Positions 6,805 through 16,071 of a stretch of DNA of 64,000 nt are shown piece by piece (within the stretch, counting starts at the first letter, position 1; each line of letters begins with the position of its first letter). The notes beneath the pieces were generated by a model. That model ran no database searches and was not told where the DNA came from. It saw nothing but the letters and a program-made list of their open reading frames with translations. The position numbers and the translations under genes are program-made. The DNA comes from an uncultured Flavobacteriaceae bacterium. GTDB lineage: Bacteria; Bacteroidota; Bacteroidia; Flavobacteriales; Flavobacteriaceae. The stretch spans positions 806,001-870,000 of the forward strand of contig CANLQD010000002.1 in NCBI GenBank assembly GCA_947493175.1. Reading direction: 5' to 3'.

Positions 6805-9171
6805 TTATTTCTTCGATTGCATCGCCTTCCAAACCCGTTGCGGGGTCACCGGCATTTGAATATCGGTTACGCCTAAATGTGAAAGCGCGTCGACTACGGC
6901 ATTGACGACCGCGGGAGTTGAGCCAATGGCTCCGGCCTCCCCCGCTCCTTTGACACCCAAGGGATTATGGGGACAAGGGGTGGTGGTTCTATCCGTTTCG
7001 ATCATCGGCACATCATCGGCACGCGGCATAGCATAATCCATATACGAACCGGTGGCCATTTGACCCTCGCCATCGAACACCACTTCTTCCAATAATGCTT
7101 GTCCGACTCCTTGTACAACGCCACCATGAATCTGTCCGTCGACAATCATGGGATTCATCACATTCCCCACATCATCACAGGCTACAAATCGTTGCAAGGT
7201 TACTTTTCCGGTATCGGCACACACCTCGACCACTGCGATATGTGTTCCAAAGGGATAGGTAAAATTCGTCGGGTCGTAGAAACTGGAGAAATCGAGTCCG
7301 GGTTCGAGGCCTTCCGGATAATCATGCGGCACATAAGCTGTCAGGGAAACATCCCCGAATGAAATGGATTTATCCGTTCCTTTCACCTTCCATTTGCCTT
7401 CGGCATATTCGAGATCTTCCTCGGCAGCTTCTAGTTTATGCGCGGCGATTTTCGCCCCTTTTTCCAAAATCTTATCAATACTCTTTATAATGGCACTTCC
7501 GCCAACCGATAAACTTCGGGAGCCGTAGGTCCCCATTCCGAAAGCCACTTGGTCCGTATCACCATGAACGATATCCACATCATCCATGGAAATCCCCAAC
7601 TTATCGGCCACAAACTGGGCAAAGACCGTTTCATGGCCTTGCCCGTGGGAATGTGCTCCGGTAAATACCGAAACCTTCCCGGTAGGTTGTACACGCACAT
7701 GCCCTACTTCGTATAATCCGGCGCGGGCGCCTAATGCCCCCACAACGGCAGACGGTGCAATTCCACAACCTTCGATATAGGTAGAGATACCTACACCTAA
7801 TAGTTTTCCATTTTTTCGGGCTTCGGCCTGGTCCATTCTAAAATCCTCATACCCTAACATTTCGAGTCCGCGTTTGAGTACTGCCTCATAATTACCACTA
7901 TCATATTGCAGGGCCACTTGTGTTTGGTAGCCCGGTTCTTTGACCCCATCAAATGGCGGGATGAAATTCTTGAAACGCAGTTCCGCAGGATCAATAGCCA
8001 TTTCCTTGGCCGCTTTAGACATGATACGCTCCAAAAGATAGGTCGCTTCTGGCCTGCCGGCACCGCGATAGGCATCCACCGCCACGGTATGGGTAAATGG
8101 CGCTACCACATTCAAATGAATCAAAGGTGTAGTATAGACCCCCTGAAACAGGGTTCCGTGCAAATAAGTCGGTACGGCGGGTGCGAAGGTGGAAAGATAG
8201 GCTCCCATCGCACAGTACTCATCCGTTAGGTGAGCAACGATTTTTCCGTCTTTATCAAAGCCCATCTTGGAATGTACGATATGGTCTCGCCCATGGGCAT
8301 CGGTCAAAAAGGCTTCCGTTCTATCGGACGTCCATTTCACCGGTCTGCCGATTTCTTTGGAGGCCCAGGTCAATAACGCCTCTTCTGTATAATGATAGAT
8401 CTTACTTCCGAATCCCCCACCCACATCATAGGAAACAACGCGTACTTTATGCTCGGGAATACCCAAGGCAAAAGCGCATAATAACAATCGTATCAAATGT
8501 GGATTCTGGGTACTGGTATACAAAGTCCATTTATCACCGTTGACATCATAATCGGCAATATAGCTACGTGGTTCAATGGCATTTGGTGCCACACGATGGT
8601 TCTTGTACGTCATTTCGGTGACGTGATGCGCCTTTTCCAGCGCTGCTTCCACGGCTGCTCTATCATTACCGATACACCAATCGAAAGATGCATTGTCTTC
8701 CCACTCATCGTGTACTTTGGGCGCCCCTGGTTCCATTGCCTTTTTAGGGCAGGTTACGGCGGGCAACCCTTCATAGCTTACTTGTACCAATTCGGCAGCG
8801 TCACGGGCCAATTCCTGCGTTTCGGCTATGACGATCGCCACGGCCTCACCTACATGCCTTATTTTATCTTTGGCCAGTAAGGGGTGCTGGGGTTCCCGCA
8901 TGGTTTCCCCATTTTTAAAGTCTACCTGCCATCCGCAGGGTACACCAAAGGCTCCACAGCCATCTTCCGCGGTATAGATGGCTACCACCCCTTCGGCGGT
9001 TTTGGCCTTTGAAGTATCTATACTCAAAATCCTCGCATGCGCATACGGACTTCGAACAAATGCCGAATGGGTCATGCCGGGTAGTTTTATATCATCGGTA
9101 TACTTACCGGCCCCTTTTAAAAACCGGTCGTCTTCTCTTCTCTTTACGGGTTGTCCTATAAATGTTTCCAT
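6805..9171 (-). CDS. coxL: Molybdopterin-binding large subunit, form II-like CO dehydrogenase / xanthine oxidase family
   Basis: 788 residues, the usual length. The active-site loop reads AYRGAGR at residues 367-373. That is the AYxGAGR signature of form II (BMS) proteins, not AYxCSFR of proven form I CO dehydrogenases, so the true substrate may be CO at low affinity or another small molecule. Other motifs are DVGGGFGSK near 249, HSHGQGHETVF, and GVKGAGEAGAIGSTPAVVN with the catalytic Glu. It lies 2 bp after coxS. The coxD and coxE maturation genes upstream support a CO-dehydrogenase-type operon. Confidence 0.88.
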   Translation of the reverse strand: METFIGQPVKRREDDRFLKGAGKYTDDIKLPGMTHSAFVRSPYAHARILSIDTSKAKTAEGVVAIYTAEDGCGAFGVPCGWQVDFKNGETMREPQHPLLAKDKIRHVGEAVAIVIAETQELARDAAELVQVSYEGLPAVTCPKKAMEPGAPKVHDEWEDNASFDWCIGNDRAAVEAALEKAHHVTEMTYKNHRVAPNAIEPRSYIADYDVNGDKWTLYTSTQNPHLIRLLLCAFALGIPEHKVRVVSYDVGGGFGSKIYHYTEEALLTWASKEIGRPVKWTSDRTEAFLTDAHGRDHIVHSKMGFDKDGKIVAHLTDEYCAMGAYLSTFAPAVPTYLHGTLFQGVYTTPLIHLNVVAPFTHTVAVDAYRGAGRPEATYLLERIMSKAAKEMAIDPAELRFKNFIPPFDGVKEPGYQTQVALQYDSGNYEAVLKRGLEMLGYEDFRMDQAEARKNGKLLGVGISTYIEGCGIAPSAVVGALGARAGLYEVGHVRVQPTGKVSVFTGAHSHGQGHETVFAQFVADKLGISMDDVDIVHGDTDQVAFGMGTYGSRSLSVGGSAIIKSIDKILEKGAKIAAHKLEAAEEDLEYAEGKWKVKGTDKSISFGDVSLTAYVPHDYPEGLEPGLDFSSFYDPTNFTYPFGTHIAVVEVCADTGKVTLQRFVACDDVGNVMNPMIVDGQIHGGVVQGVGQALLEEVVFDGEGQMATGSYMDYAMPRADDVPMIETDRTTTPCPHNPLGVKGAGEAGAIGSTPAVVNAVVDALSHLGVTDIQMPVTPQRVWKAMQSKK

Positions 9172-9173
9172 AG

Positions 9174-9638
9174 CTACGCGTTCATTTTTTCAGCGGCATG
9201 CTGTATCGATTTGACAATATTATGATAGCCCGTACACCGGCAGAAGTTACCTTCGAGCCCGTGTCTGATCTCTTCCTCGGATGCGTTGGGATTGTTTTTT
9301 AGGATGTCGGCGGCTGTCATGACCATTCCCGGGGTGCAAAAACCACATTGTAACCCATGATTTTCCTTGAAGGCCTCCTGAATCGGATGCATTTCTTTTC
9401 CGTTGGCCATACCTTCAATGGTGGTAATTTCGGAACCGTCGACCTGAACGGCCAAGAGTGTGCAGGCCTTTGCCGCCGCCCCGTCAACGTGAACGGTACA
9501 GGCTCCGCATCCGCTAGTATCGCAACCAATATGCGTACCGGTAAGGTCTAAATTCTCTCGTAAATATTGCGCCAAACTGATACGCGGCTCAACATCATGG
9601 GAATATTCCTTCCCATTAATTGTCATTGAAATTTGCAT
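9174..9638 (-). CDS. coxS: 2Fe-2S subunit of the molybdenum hydroxylase
   Basis: 154 residues. The N-terminal plant-type ferredoxin cluster is [15 protein letters not shown] with a further Cys in AKAC. The C-terminal cluster is [10 protein letters not shown] and [14 protein letters not shown]. These are the two [2Fe-2S] sites that relay electrons from the Mo centre to the FAD subunit. Start ATG at 9638; its stop is 2 bp from the coxL start. Confidence 0.92.
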   Translation of the reverse strand: MQISMTINGKEYSHDVEPRISLAQYLRENLDLTGTHIGCDTSGCGACTVHVDGAAAKACTLLAVQVDGSEITTIEGMANGKEMHPIQEAFKENHGLQCGFCTPGMVMTAADILKNNPNASEEEIRHGLEGNFCRCTGYHNIVKSIQHAAEKMNA

Positions 9639-9819
9639 ATAGTAACTGAATTAAATTGTTTTCGAAAATTCTAAAAGGCGACTTTGGCCTAAATGAATCA
9701 TATCTCCTTCAAGATAAAAAGAAGCATTGGTTTTTTACAACTATTTTAGGAAGAATTTTAAGTATTTGACACTTAAAACCAAGTCTGTTTAATATTTTCT
9801 CAAGTCCAGGTCAACAGAA

Positions 9820-10983
9820 CTAGTGATTCAGTAATTTTCGTTTACTTCGAAGTTGTTGCAACACCCTTTTCAGACTTTCTAAATTATGGGCAGATGCCAA
9901 CACATCAATATAAGGTAGTGCCGTTTGCATTCCGACGGATTTTGGTGAAAAATCGGGATTACCCGCCAAGGGATTCAACCAAATCACTTTTCTCGATTTT
10001 TTGAAAATACCTTTCATAGCGGCCCTCATGAGGTTGGGTTCGCCCGTATCCCAGCCGTCAGACAATATGAGAACAACGGTTTTTTTGTCCAACATACCAT
10101 GTCCGTAATTTTGGGTGAAGTCTCGTAAACACGAGCCAATCGTTGTTCCGCCGGACCAGTGGGGCACGCGCTCGGAAATCGTTCGAAAGGCCTTGTCAAA
10201 TTCATTGTTATCCAAAATTTCACTAACACGATGCAATGCCGTACTGAACACCAAGGTTTCTATTTTATCATAGGCATTTTGAAAAGCGTACATCAAGTGA
10301 ATGAAAAATCGACTGTATAAATCCATCGAACGGCTGACATCGCAAAGCAAAACCAATTTCAGTTTGCGATCTTTCTTTTCGGAGAATACCAACTCTTGTA
10401 TCTCCCCACCCTTTCGCATGTTCTGACGAATAGTTTGTTTTAAGTCTGGTTGCCGATGTCGTTTGGATTTCTTCCGCAACCGACTCTTTTGATGCGCCAT
10501 CTTTCGGGCCAACTTTTGTAGTACCCGCATCATCAATCGCACTTCGTCTTCTTTTAAATCAAGGAAATTCTTTTTTGTGAGCACTTCCAAATCACTAAAA
10601 GTTGCTACTTCCTTTTCTTCTTCTGATGCACTCAAATTCAACCAGTCTTTTAAAGCCTCAAACCGCGCCTCCCTGGTTTTCTTTTCCGGTTGCAGTTTTT
10701 CCCGAGGAACTTCCTTGATTTTGGAATCGGAGGCTTTTTCGAGCTGCTTTCTGAATTCGGAATAATAGTTATCAAAATGAATTCGTTGGAAGGCATTTTT
10801 CGATAGAACGGCCTTTAAGGCTTCACGGAAATGGTTCTCTGAGTTGATAGGAAGGAATGATATTGCCTTGAGGGCGTCGGATTCTTCAGTGGCAGCTATG
10901 TTGAAGCCCTTTTTACGAAGAAAACGACATAGCAAGACGATGTTTGCCGAGAGTTCTGTTTGATGTCCTTTGGTTGACGGCAT
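9820..10983 (-). CDS. coxE: CoxE-like VWA-domain maturation protein
   Basis: 387 residues from the ATG at 10983. A TTG further upstream would start inside the flanking repeat and is rejected. The C-terminal half is a von Willebrand A domain with the MIDAS motif DVSRS (in LLCDVSRSMDLYSRF) and ILSDGWDTGEP. In Oligotropha, CoxE works with the CoxD ATPase in inserting S and Cu into the apo-enzyme; the same role is inferred here. It is separated from coxD by the GxxExxY cassette. Confidence 0.85.
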   Translation of the reverse strand: MPSTKGHQTELSANIVLLCRFLRKKGFNIAATEESDALKAISFLPINSENHFREALKAVLSKNAFQRIHFDNYYSEFRKQLEKASDSKIKEVPREKLQPEKKTREARFEALKDWLNLSASEEEKEVATFSDLEVLTKKNFLDLKEDEVRLMMRVLQKLARKMAHQKSRLRKKSKRHRQPDLKQTIRQNMRKGGEIQELVFSEKKDRKLKLVLLCDVSRSMDLYSRFFIHLMYAFQNAYDKIETLVFSTALHRVSEILDNNEFDKAFRTISERVPHWSGGTTIGSCLRDFTQNYGHGMLDKKTVVLILSDGWDTGEPNLMRAAMKGIFKKSRKVIWLNPLAGNPDFSPKSVGMQTALPYIDVLASAHNLESLKRVLQQLRSKRKLLNH

Positions 10984-10995
10984 ATCTTTACTTTG

Positions 10996-11099
10996 ACTTA
11001 AACGCAAGGGGCGCAAGGATTACGCAATGTTCGTGAAGACTATTTCTATTTAATAAATTCTTGGCGTCCCTTGAGCGTTCTTAGTGTGCTTTACGGTTA
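10996..11099. repeat. GxxExxY-associated repeat, left copy
   Basis: Contains CGCAAGGGGCGCAAGGATTACG and CTTGGCGTCCCTTGAGCG, related to the blocks at 11497-11600 and 12586-12683. These CGCAAGG-rich sequences flank the GxxExxY gene on both sides. Confidence 0.7.
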
Positions 11100-11104
11100 G
11101 ACTT

Positions 11105-11483
11105 TCACATGTTATTGGCCACTCTTCTGATTCCGTTTTTTATCAACGTAATATTGAAATTGATGAGCATGCCCAATTTGCAATTTGATAGTTTTAGATA
11201 AGTCAATACCTGAGCCAAATGCACGTCATTTAAAGCTTCTACAGCTTTTACTTCAATGACTACTTTGTTTTCAACCATAAGGTCAATCCGATACCCGACT
11301 TCTAATTTCACTTCTTCATAGATTAATGGTAGCGGTTTTTTGTTTTTCAACCTGTAAACCTACTTTCCTCAACTCATAAAACAAGCATTCTTCATAAGCA
11401 CTTTCCAACAAACCGGGACCGAGTGATTTATGCACTCTTAAGGCACAGTCGAAAATTACTTTTGAAATTTCATTTTCGTTCAT
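11105..11483 (-). pseudogene. GxxExxY protein gene, frameshifted
   Basis: From the ATG at 11483 the first frame gives MNENEISKVIFDCALRVHK, then GPGLLESAYEECLFYELRK with the family motif G..E..Y, as far as VEKQK. At a run of six A (minus strand; 11336-11341) the frame is lost. Removing one A continues into PLPLIYEEVKLEVGYRID, MVENKVVIEVKAVEAL and HLAQVLTYLKLSNCKLGMLINF. Together they make a normal ~125-residue GxxExxY protein with the PD-(D/E)XK-like core. It could be a true pseudogene, a sequencing error in the homopolymer, or rescue by slippage. The gene lies inside the cox operon between coxD and coxE and is flanked by repeats. Confidence 0.85.
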
Positions 11484-11496
11484 ATAACTTCTTTTC

Positions 11497-11600
11497 CTAA
11501 CCGCAAGGGACGCAAAGTTTTCGCAAGGTTCGCAACGATTGTTTAGATGTGACAAAATCCTAGCGCCCCTTGCGCCTTCATAGCGCTCTTTGCGTTTAAA
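11497..11600. repeat. GxxExxY-associated repeat, right copy
   Basis: Reads CCGCAAGGGACGCAAAG, TTTTCGCAAGGTTCGCAACG, then GCGCCCCTTGCGCC and CGCTCTTTGCGTTT. It resembles 10996-11099 and 12586-12683 and abuts the coxD stop codon at 11611. Confidence 0.75.
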
Positions 11601-11610
11601 CCCAAGGGCA

Positions 11611-12504
11611 TCATACAATCCGCGAAGAAACACCCGTTCGTTCCAACAACTCCGAAAGCGAGTCTTGTGTATGTCGCATGTCTTGCCAATCTTTTAAGAC
11701 TACACCCAATGTATCTTCAACAATCTGTTTATCTAAGTGTGTTAAGTGCATGCTGGTCAGAGCTCTGGCCCAATCGATGGTTTCCGATATCCCCGGAGTC
11801 TTCTCGAGTTTCATTTCGCGTAATTCTTTCATAAAGGCACAGATTTGTGTACCTAGTTTTTGGTCAATTTCCGGGACTTTCGACTGTACGATCGCCAATT
11901 CTTTTTCAAAAGTGGGATAGTCGATCCATAGGTACAAACATCTTCTGCGAAGGGCTTCCGATAACTCTCTAGTGCGGTTTCCAGTTAAAATAATCTGTGG
12001 CTTGTTCTTGGCTTCAATAGTTCCTATTTCAGGGATGGTCACCTGCCAATCGGAGAGGACTTCCAAGAGAAAACTTTCAAACTCCTCATCGGCTCGATCA
12101 ATTTCATCCAACAGTAAAACCGTTTTTTCATGATGTGTAATCGCATTCAGTACGGGGCGCTTTAAAAGAAATCTATCGGAGAAAATGGTTTCCTCAAGGG
12201 TTTCAGTACTTTTGCCTTTTCCCTCTTGCATTTTTAAATGGAGGAGTTGGTGTTGGTAGTTCCACTCATAAAGGGCATGGGTACTATCCAAGCCTTCATA
12301 GCACTGCAGTCGGATCAGTTCCGTTCCCATAGCCTTGGCCATCACTTTGGAAATCTCCGTTTTACCCACCCCTGCCGGGCCTTCTATCAATAAGGGCTTT
12401 TCCAACTTCATGGCAAGGAAGACAGACATGGCAATGGCGCCATCATCGATATAGCCCTGATCTTGGAGCATTTTTTTAATTTGGGAGAGTTCAGTGGCTT
12501 TCAT
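11611..12504 (-). CDS. coxD: CoxD-like MoxR-family AAA+ ATPase
   Basis: 297 residues. Walker A is EGPAGVGKTEISK near residue 40, Walker B is VLLLDEIDRADEEFE, and sensor I is ILTGNRTRELSEALRRRC. MoxR-type chaperone ATPases pair with VWA proteins (here coxE). CoxD in Oligotropha is needed to assemble the active site of CO dehydrogenase. It is the first recognisable gene of the leftward operon. The C-terminus ends close to the repeat that precedes the GxxExxY gene. Confidence 0.88.
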   Translation of the reverse strand: MKATELSQIKKMLQDQGYIDDGAIAMSVFLAMKLEKPLLIEGPAGVGKTEISKVMAKAMGTELIRLQCYEGLDSTHALYEWNYQHQLLHLKMQEGKGKSTETLEETIFSDRFLLKRPVLNAITHHEKTVLLLDEIDRADEEFESFLLEVLSDWQVTIPEIGTIEAKNKPQIILTGNRTRELSEALRRRCLYLWIDYPTFEKELAIVQSKVPEIDQKLGTQICAFMKELREMKLEKTPGISETIDWARALTSMHLTHLDKQIVEDTLGVVLKDWQDMRHTQDSLSELLERTGVSSRIV

Positions 12505-12585
12505 AGCAATTCGAATTGTCCTTAGGGCTTAAGATACCTAAATTCGTTTGTGGTAGCAAATTTGGAAAACCTTTAGAGGTGTAAT

Positions 12586-12683
12586 TTTTAACCCTAAAGT
12601 TCACAAAGAAGGTACAAACGGCGCAAGGGTTTCGCAAGGTTCGCTAAGAACTTATAAACTCTTTGCGTCTATTGCGATTCAAT
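12586..12683. repeat. GxxExxY-associated repeat without gene
   Basis: A third copy of the CGCAAGG repeat: GGCGCAAGGGTTTCGCAAGG, TTCGCTAAGAAC and CTCTTTGCGTCTATTGCG. It lies between the TonB receptor and coxD with no GxxExxY gene beside it, like an empty or solo copy. Confidence 0.65.
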
Positions 12684-12693
12684 AGAACAGGGT

Positions 12694-14853
12694 CTAAAGA
12701 TTATCCAACTGATTACTGCTCTTATCATCGCTAATGGTCCAAAAGAACCCTAGGAAGACAAAGGTATCCGCCGTTGGGCGAATGGCTTGGCGGTCAAAGA
12801 TTCCGTTGGCATTGGGGGTATTGGCGTATTGATAATCGTTTACATTTCGAAAGCCGGCCACATTACTTACCGAGAAATACAGAATCTTTTGTTGTGAAAT
12901 CAAATAGGCCCAATTGACGCTTAAATTGTTGAAAGACTTCGTCTTTTCGGCCAAAAAGGCTTCGGTATTGGGATTGTCATAAGGCCGCCCAGAACCAAAA
13001 CTATAGGAAAAACCCACTTGAGAACGCCAATCATCTATAAAGTATTTGGTCACCAAAGAAAAGTTATGTTTTGGTGCAAAATTCGGGGTGGCGCGTTCTT
13101 GAAAGTTTTGGAAGTCTCGTTGGGTATCCAAAAAAGAATAGGAAATCCAATAATCCAAATTTTTGATGCTCTTGTTATCCCGCCAAAACAGGTCTAGTCC
13201 GGTGGCATACCCATCTCCCGCGTTGTTAAAATCCGAATCGAACTGGGCGCGTTCGGTATTGAACTTCACTAGTTGATCATAATTCTTATAGTATGCTTCT
13301 GCCCTAAAGGTTTTGCCATTGCCCTGCAGTTGATAGTTAAGGATATAGTGAGCTGTTTTCTCGGGGGTTAAACTCGCATCGAATCGGGTATATTCGGTCA
13401 AAGGGTTTTGGTAAAAATCCCCATAAGCCAAGGAAAACTGTCCTTTATCACCGCTTTTATAAGCAAGTGATATTCTTGGAGCAACATTAAAATCTCTTAA
13501 CAATTGTGAGTATTCCGCCCTAGCACCCAGTTTAACGGCAAACTTGTTACTAAAAAAAATATCAGCTTCGGTGAAAGCGGCAGTCAGGTTGTCCTTTGCG
13601 CTAGTTTCGGATGTAAAGCCTCCCGCCGTCGTTAAATTATCGTCATAATCGATGATGAAATGTTCGGTTCCGAGAGTCCATTTGAATCGGTTGCAGAAAC
13701 TTTTCCCAAGCTTCACTTTAAAATGGGAGGCTGTTTCATTGGTCTTGATCGCATCTGTTAAAAGCCCTATGGTATTTCTATCAGAGGAAACGCTGGCGCC
13801 GGCATTCGCCACCCAGTCATTTTCGAAGAAATACTTAAAGGACGAATTCATGTAAAGGTTGTTGTTGGTGAGTCTAAAATTGACCAACTCATCAAAGTTG
13901 ATATCCTCCTGTTCAATGTCCAAATTGGCATGGTTAAAGCCCGTGTAGAACTTAAAGATACTTCGTTCTTTCTTGCTTCGAAAAACAGCTTCACCAGAAA
14001 TTGATTCGTATGGTTTGTTCCAGCGTACACCTTGATCATTGGGAATCAGTTTCTGATAGGGTGCCAAATTGATATAGGAGGTGTTAACGCTCAACGATTC
14101 ATCTCCCCAAATCTCTGTATGGCCCACACCGCCGCCTACCGACATTATCGAGATATCGGTCTTCTCCTGATCCGGTATATCTGTAGTATTCAATAACAAG
14201 ACGCTTGATAGGGCTTGACCATATTCTGCCGAATAGCCTCCCGTACTAAAGGTTATCCCTTTGAACAGGAAAGGTGAAAAGCGGCCCCGTGTCGGAATGT
14301 TATTGGCCGTTGCGTTAAAGGGTTGAAATACCCGTAACCCATCAATAAAAACCTGGGTTTCCGAAGCCGACCCTCCGCGCACGAACAAACGGCCGTCTTC
14401 ATTTACAGTAGTGGTTCCCGGAAGTGTTTGCAAGGCCGCGACAAAATCTCCAGCAGCTCCGGCCGTGGTAACGATATCCAACGGTTTTAATACCGACACC
14501 TTAGAGTTATCACCTGCCTCGAACGTACCTGCGGTAAGTGTTACACCCGTTAACTCATTAATGGCCTCTTTCAGTCTTACTTTAAGAGCCTTTAAATAGG
14601 CAACATCCCCTGCCAACGTATAGGTTTCATAAGAAATCATAGATACCACAAGCTGTTGGGTACCCGTCTCGCTAGTCTCAAATGAAAAATTACCATTCTC
14701 ATCTGTCGATGCCCCGTCGTAAGTACCTTCCAGATAAACGTTAGCGCCACTTATGGCTTTTGTACCGTCGGTTACCGTTCCCGAGATAAGGGTCTGTGCG
14801 ACAATTGTATTGGCAAGCAAAAGAAAGGAGAAAACAAGGAGTGGTTTTAGCAT
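12694..14853 (-). CDS. TonB-dependent outer-membrane receptor with N-terminal CarboxypepD-like domain
   Basis: 719 residues from MLKPLLVFSFLLLANTIVAQ (ATG at 14853), a clear Sec signal peptide. Residues ~20-100 form the carboxypeptidase-regulatory-like domain (ISGTVTDGTKAISGANVYLEG). The plug follows (DGRLFVRGGSASETQVFIDGL) and then the beta-barrel, ending in ...VFLGFFWTISDDKSSNQLDNL. Being short for a SusC (~1000 residues) and without a SusD partner, it is more like a receptor for a metal chelate or small ligand. It is divergent from the DUF2141 gene; such receptors and DUF2141 proteins often neighbour each other in this phylum. Substrate unknown. Confidence 0.88.
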   Translation of the reverse strand: MLKPLLVFSFLLLANTIVAQTLISGTVTDGTKAISGANVYLEGTYDGASTDENGNFSFETSETGTQQLVVSMISYETYTLAGDVAYLKALKVRLKEAINELTGVTLTAGTFEAGDNSKVSVLKPLDIVTTAGAAGDFVAALQTLPGTTTVNEDGRLFVRGGSASETQVFIDGLRVFQPFNATANNIPTRGRFSPFLFKGITFSTGGYSAEYGQALSSVLLLNTTDIPDQEKTDISIMSVGGGVGHTEIWGDESLSVNTSYINLAPYQKLIPNDQGVRWNKPYESISGEAVFRSKKERSIFKFYTGFNHANLDIEQEDINFDELVNFRLTNNNLYMNSSFKYFFENDWVANAGASVSSDRNTIGLLTDAIKTNETASHFKVKLGKSFCNRFKWTLGTEHFIIDYDDNLTTAGGFTSETSAKDNLTAAFTEADIFFSNKFAVKLGARAEYSQLLRDFNVAPRISLAYKSGDKGQFSLAYGDFYQNPLTEYTRFDASLTPEKTAHYILNYQLQGNGKTFRAEAYYKNYDQLVKFNTERAQFDSDFNNAGDGYATGLDLFWRDNKSIKNLDYWISYSFLDTQRDFQNFQERATPNFAPKHNFSLVTKYFIDDWRSQVGFSYSFGSGRPYDNPNTEAFLAEKTKSFNNLSVNWAYLISQQKILYFSVSNVAGFRNVNDYQYANTPNANGIFDRQAIRPTADTFVFLGFFWTISDDKSSNQLDNL

Positions 14854-15064
14854 GACTATTCGTTTTTTGATGACACAAATTTGGGCTGCAAAAGATGGAA
14901 GTACGAAACAGGTTGACCGAACTGTTGTTTTTTTGGAGTGAAATGAAGTTTGAAAATCCGAGTACGACTCAGTCATTGAAATCAACGGTTCGGTAGGCTC
15001 AATTTTAGAGGAAAGACCTACGGCCGCATCTTTGGAGCATCATTAACATCAAAAACTTTAAAAA

Positions 15065-15484
15065 ATGAAAAAAGTAGCACTTATCGTTGTAGCAGTAGTA
15101 ATGGGATTCACGGCAACCGCCCAGGAAGAAAAAGGCAGCACCTTGACCGTGGTCATTGAAAATGTATTGTCAGAGGGGGGTACCATCCTAGGCGGATTGC
15201 ACACCTCTGAAACGTTTATGAAAAGTGGAGGAATTATGCAGAAAGCGGTCCCGGCAACAGAAGGAGAAGTCAGCTTTACCTTTGAAAACGTACCACCGGG
15301 CACCTATGCCATTATGGTAATGCACGATGCAAACGACAACAAACGTATGGATAGAGAAGCCAACGGAATGCCCAAAGAAAGTTATGGAATGAGTGGAAAT
15401 GAAATGACCATGGGGCCTCCGAACTTCGAAAGTGCCAAGTTTGAAGTCAATGGGGAAAATCAGGAATTCAGAATACGATTCTAA
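15065..15484 (+). CDS. DUF2141 secreted protein
   Basis: 139 residues with signal peptide MKKVALIVVAVVMGFTATAQ. The DUF2141 domain is a predicted beta-sandwich: LTVVIENVLSEGGTILGGLH, FTFENVPPGTYAIMVMHDAN, and DNKRMDREANGMPKESYGMS with the conserved D.N.n.D..F/A.G.P.E.YG.S pattern. Function unknown; predicted periplasmic. It diverges from the TonB receptor across a 211-bp gap. The stop codon lies within the first bases of the inverted repeat at 15481. Confidence 0.88.
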   Translation: MKKVALIVVAVVMGFTATAQEEKGSTLTVVIENVLSEGGTILGGLHTSETFMKSGGIMQKAVPATEGEVSFTFENVPPGTYAIMVMHDANDNKRMDREANGMPKESYGMSGNEMTMGPPNFESAKFEVNGENQEFRIRF

Positions 15485-15595
15485 TCCCCCTAGCCCACAA
15501 AGGGAAAATGAATAAACCCATGGCTTGCCATGGGTTTTGTTATATAGGTACTAACCATCGTGGTGCATTCCCCCTTTGGGGGCTAGGGGGATTAG
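15481..15595. repeat. Inverted-repeat element between convergent DUF2141 and dps
   Basis: The left arm 15481-15510 (CTAATCCCCCTAGCCC...) and right arm 15566-15595 (...GGCTAGGGGGATTAG) are near-perfect 30-bp inverted repeats, differing at a few bases in the inner third. The outer CTAA of each arm supplies the TAA stop of both convergent genes. A terminator hairpin sits in the middle. Confidence 0.8.
15514..15540. terminator. Hairpin terminator inside the inverted-repeat element
   Basis: AAACCCATGG, loop CTTG, CCATGGGTTT followed by TGTT. The stem is symmetrical and could serve both convergent genes. Confidence 0.75.
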
Positions 15596-16071
15596 ATTTC
15601 CTCTACCAACCAAGCTTTCATCATCCAAACCGTTTTTTCCTGTTCGGTAATAAAATCGCTCATCATGCTATTGGTACCTTCATCACCTGCCGCATCCGAG
15701 GCATCTAAAATACGGCGTTCGATAATCAAAAGCTCCTTGATAGAATCTACAATAAGGCGTATTGCATTCTCATCCATAGTGATATTCTTTCCTACAGGTA
15801 CCTTTGAATTCTCGATATAATCTTCAAAAGTATGCTGGGGAACCCCTCCTAAAGTTAAGATCCGTTCCGCAATCATATCTACCTTGATATTGGCATCATC
15901 GTATAATTCCTCGAACTTAAGGTGAAGGTCAAAAAACCTTTTTCCCTTAATATTCCAGTGAATTCCTCGAAGGTTTTGATAGTATCTTTGAAAATTTGCC
16001 AAGAGGGTATTAAGATCAACGGCTAATAATTTCGATTTTTCGGCATCAAGGCCTATGCTATTTAGTTTCAT
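15592..16071 (-). CDS. dps: Dps, DNA-binding ferritin-like protein
   Basis: 159 residues. Ferroxidase-site pattern: IHWNIKGKRFFDLHLKFEEL followed by YDDANIKVDMIAERI, with the His, Asp and Glu ligands that bridge two subunits of the dodecamer. It stores iron and detoxifies H2O2 while shielding DNA. The N-terminus is short and not rich in Lys, so direct DNA binding is uncertain. It is divergent from oxyR with 98 bp between starts. OxyR is the classical activator of dps, which fits this arrangement. Confidence 0.94.
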   Translation of the reverse strand: MKLNSIGLDAEKSKLLAVDLNTLLANFQRYYQNLRGIHWNIKGKRFFDLHLKFEELYDDANIKVDMIAERILTLGGVPQHTFEDYIENSKVPVGKNITMDENAIRLIVDSIKELLIIERRILDASDAAGDEGTNSMMSDFITEQEKTVWMMKAWLVEEI

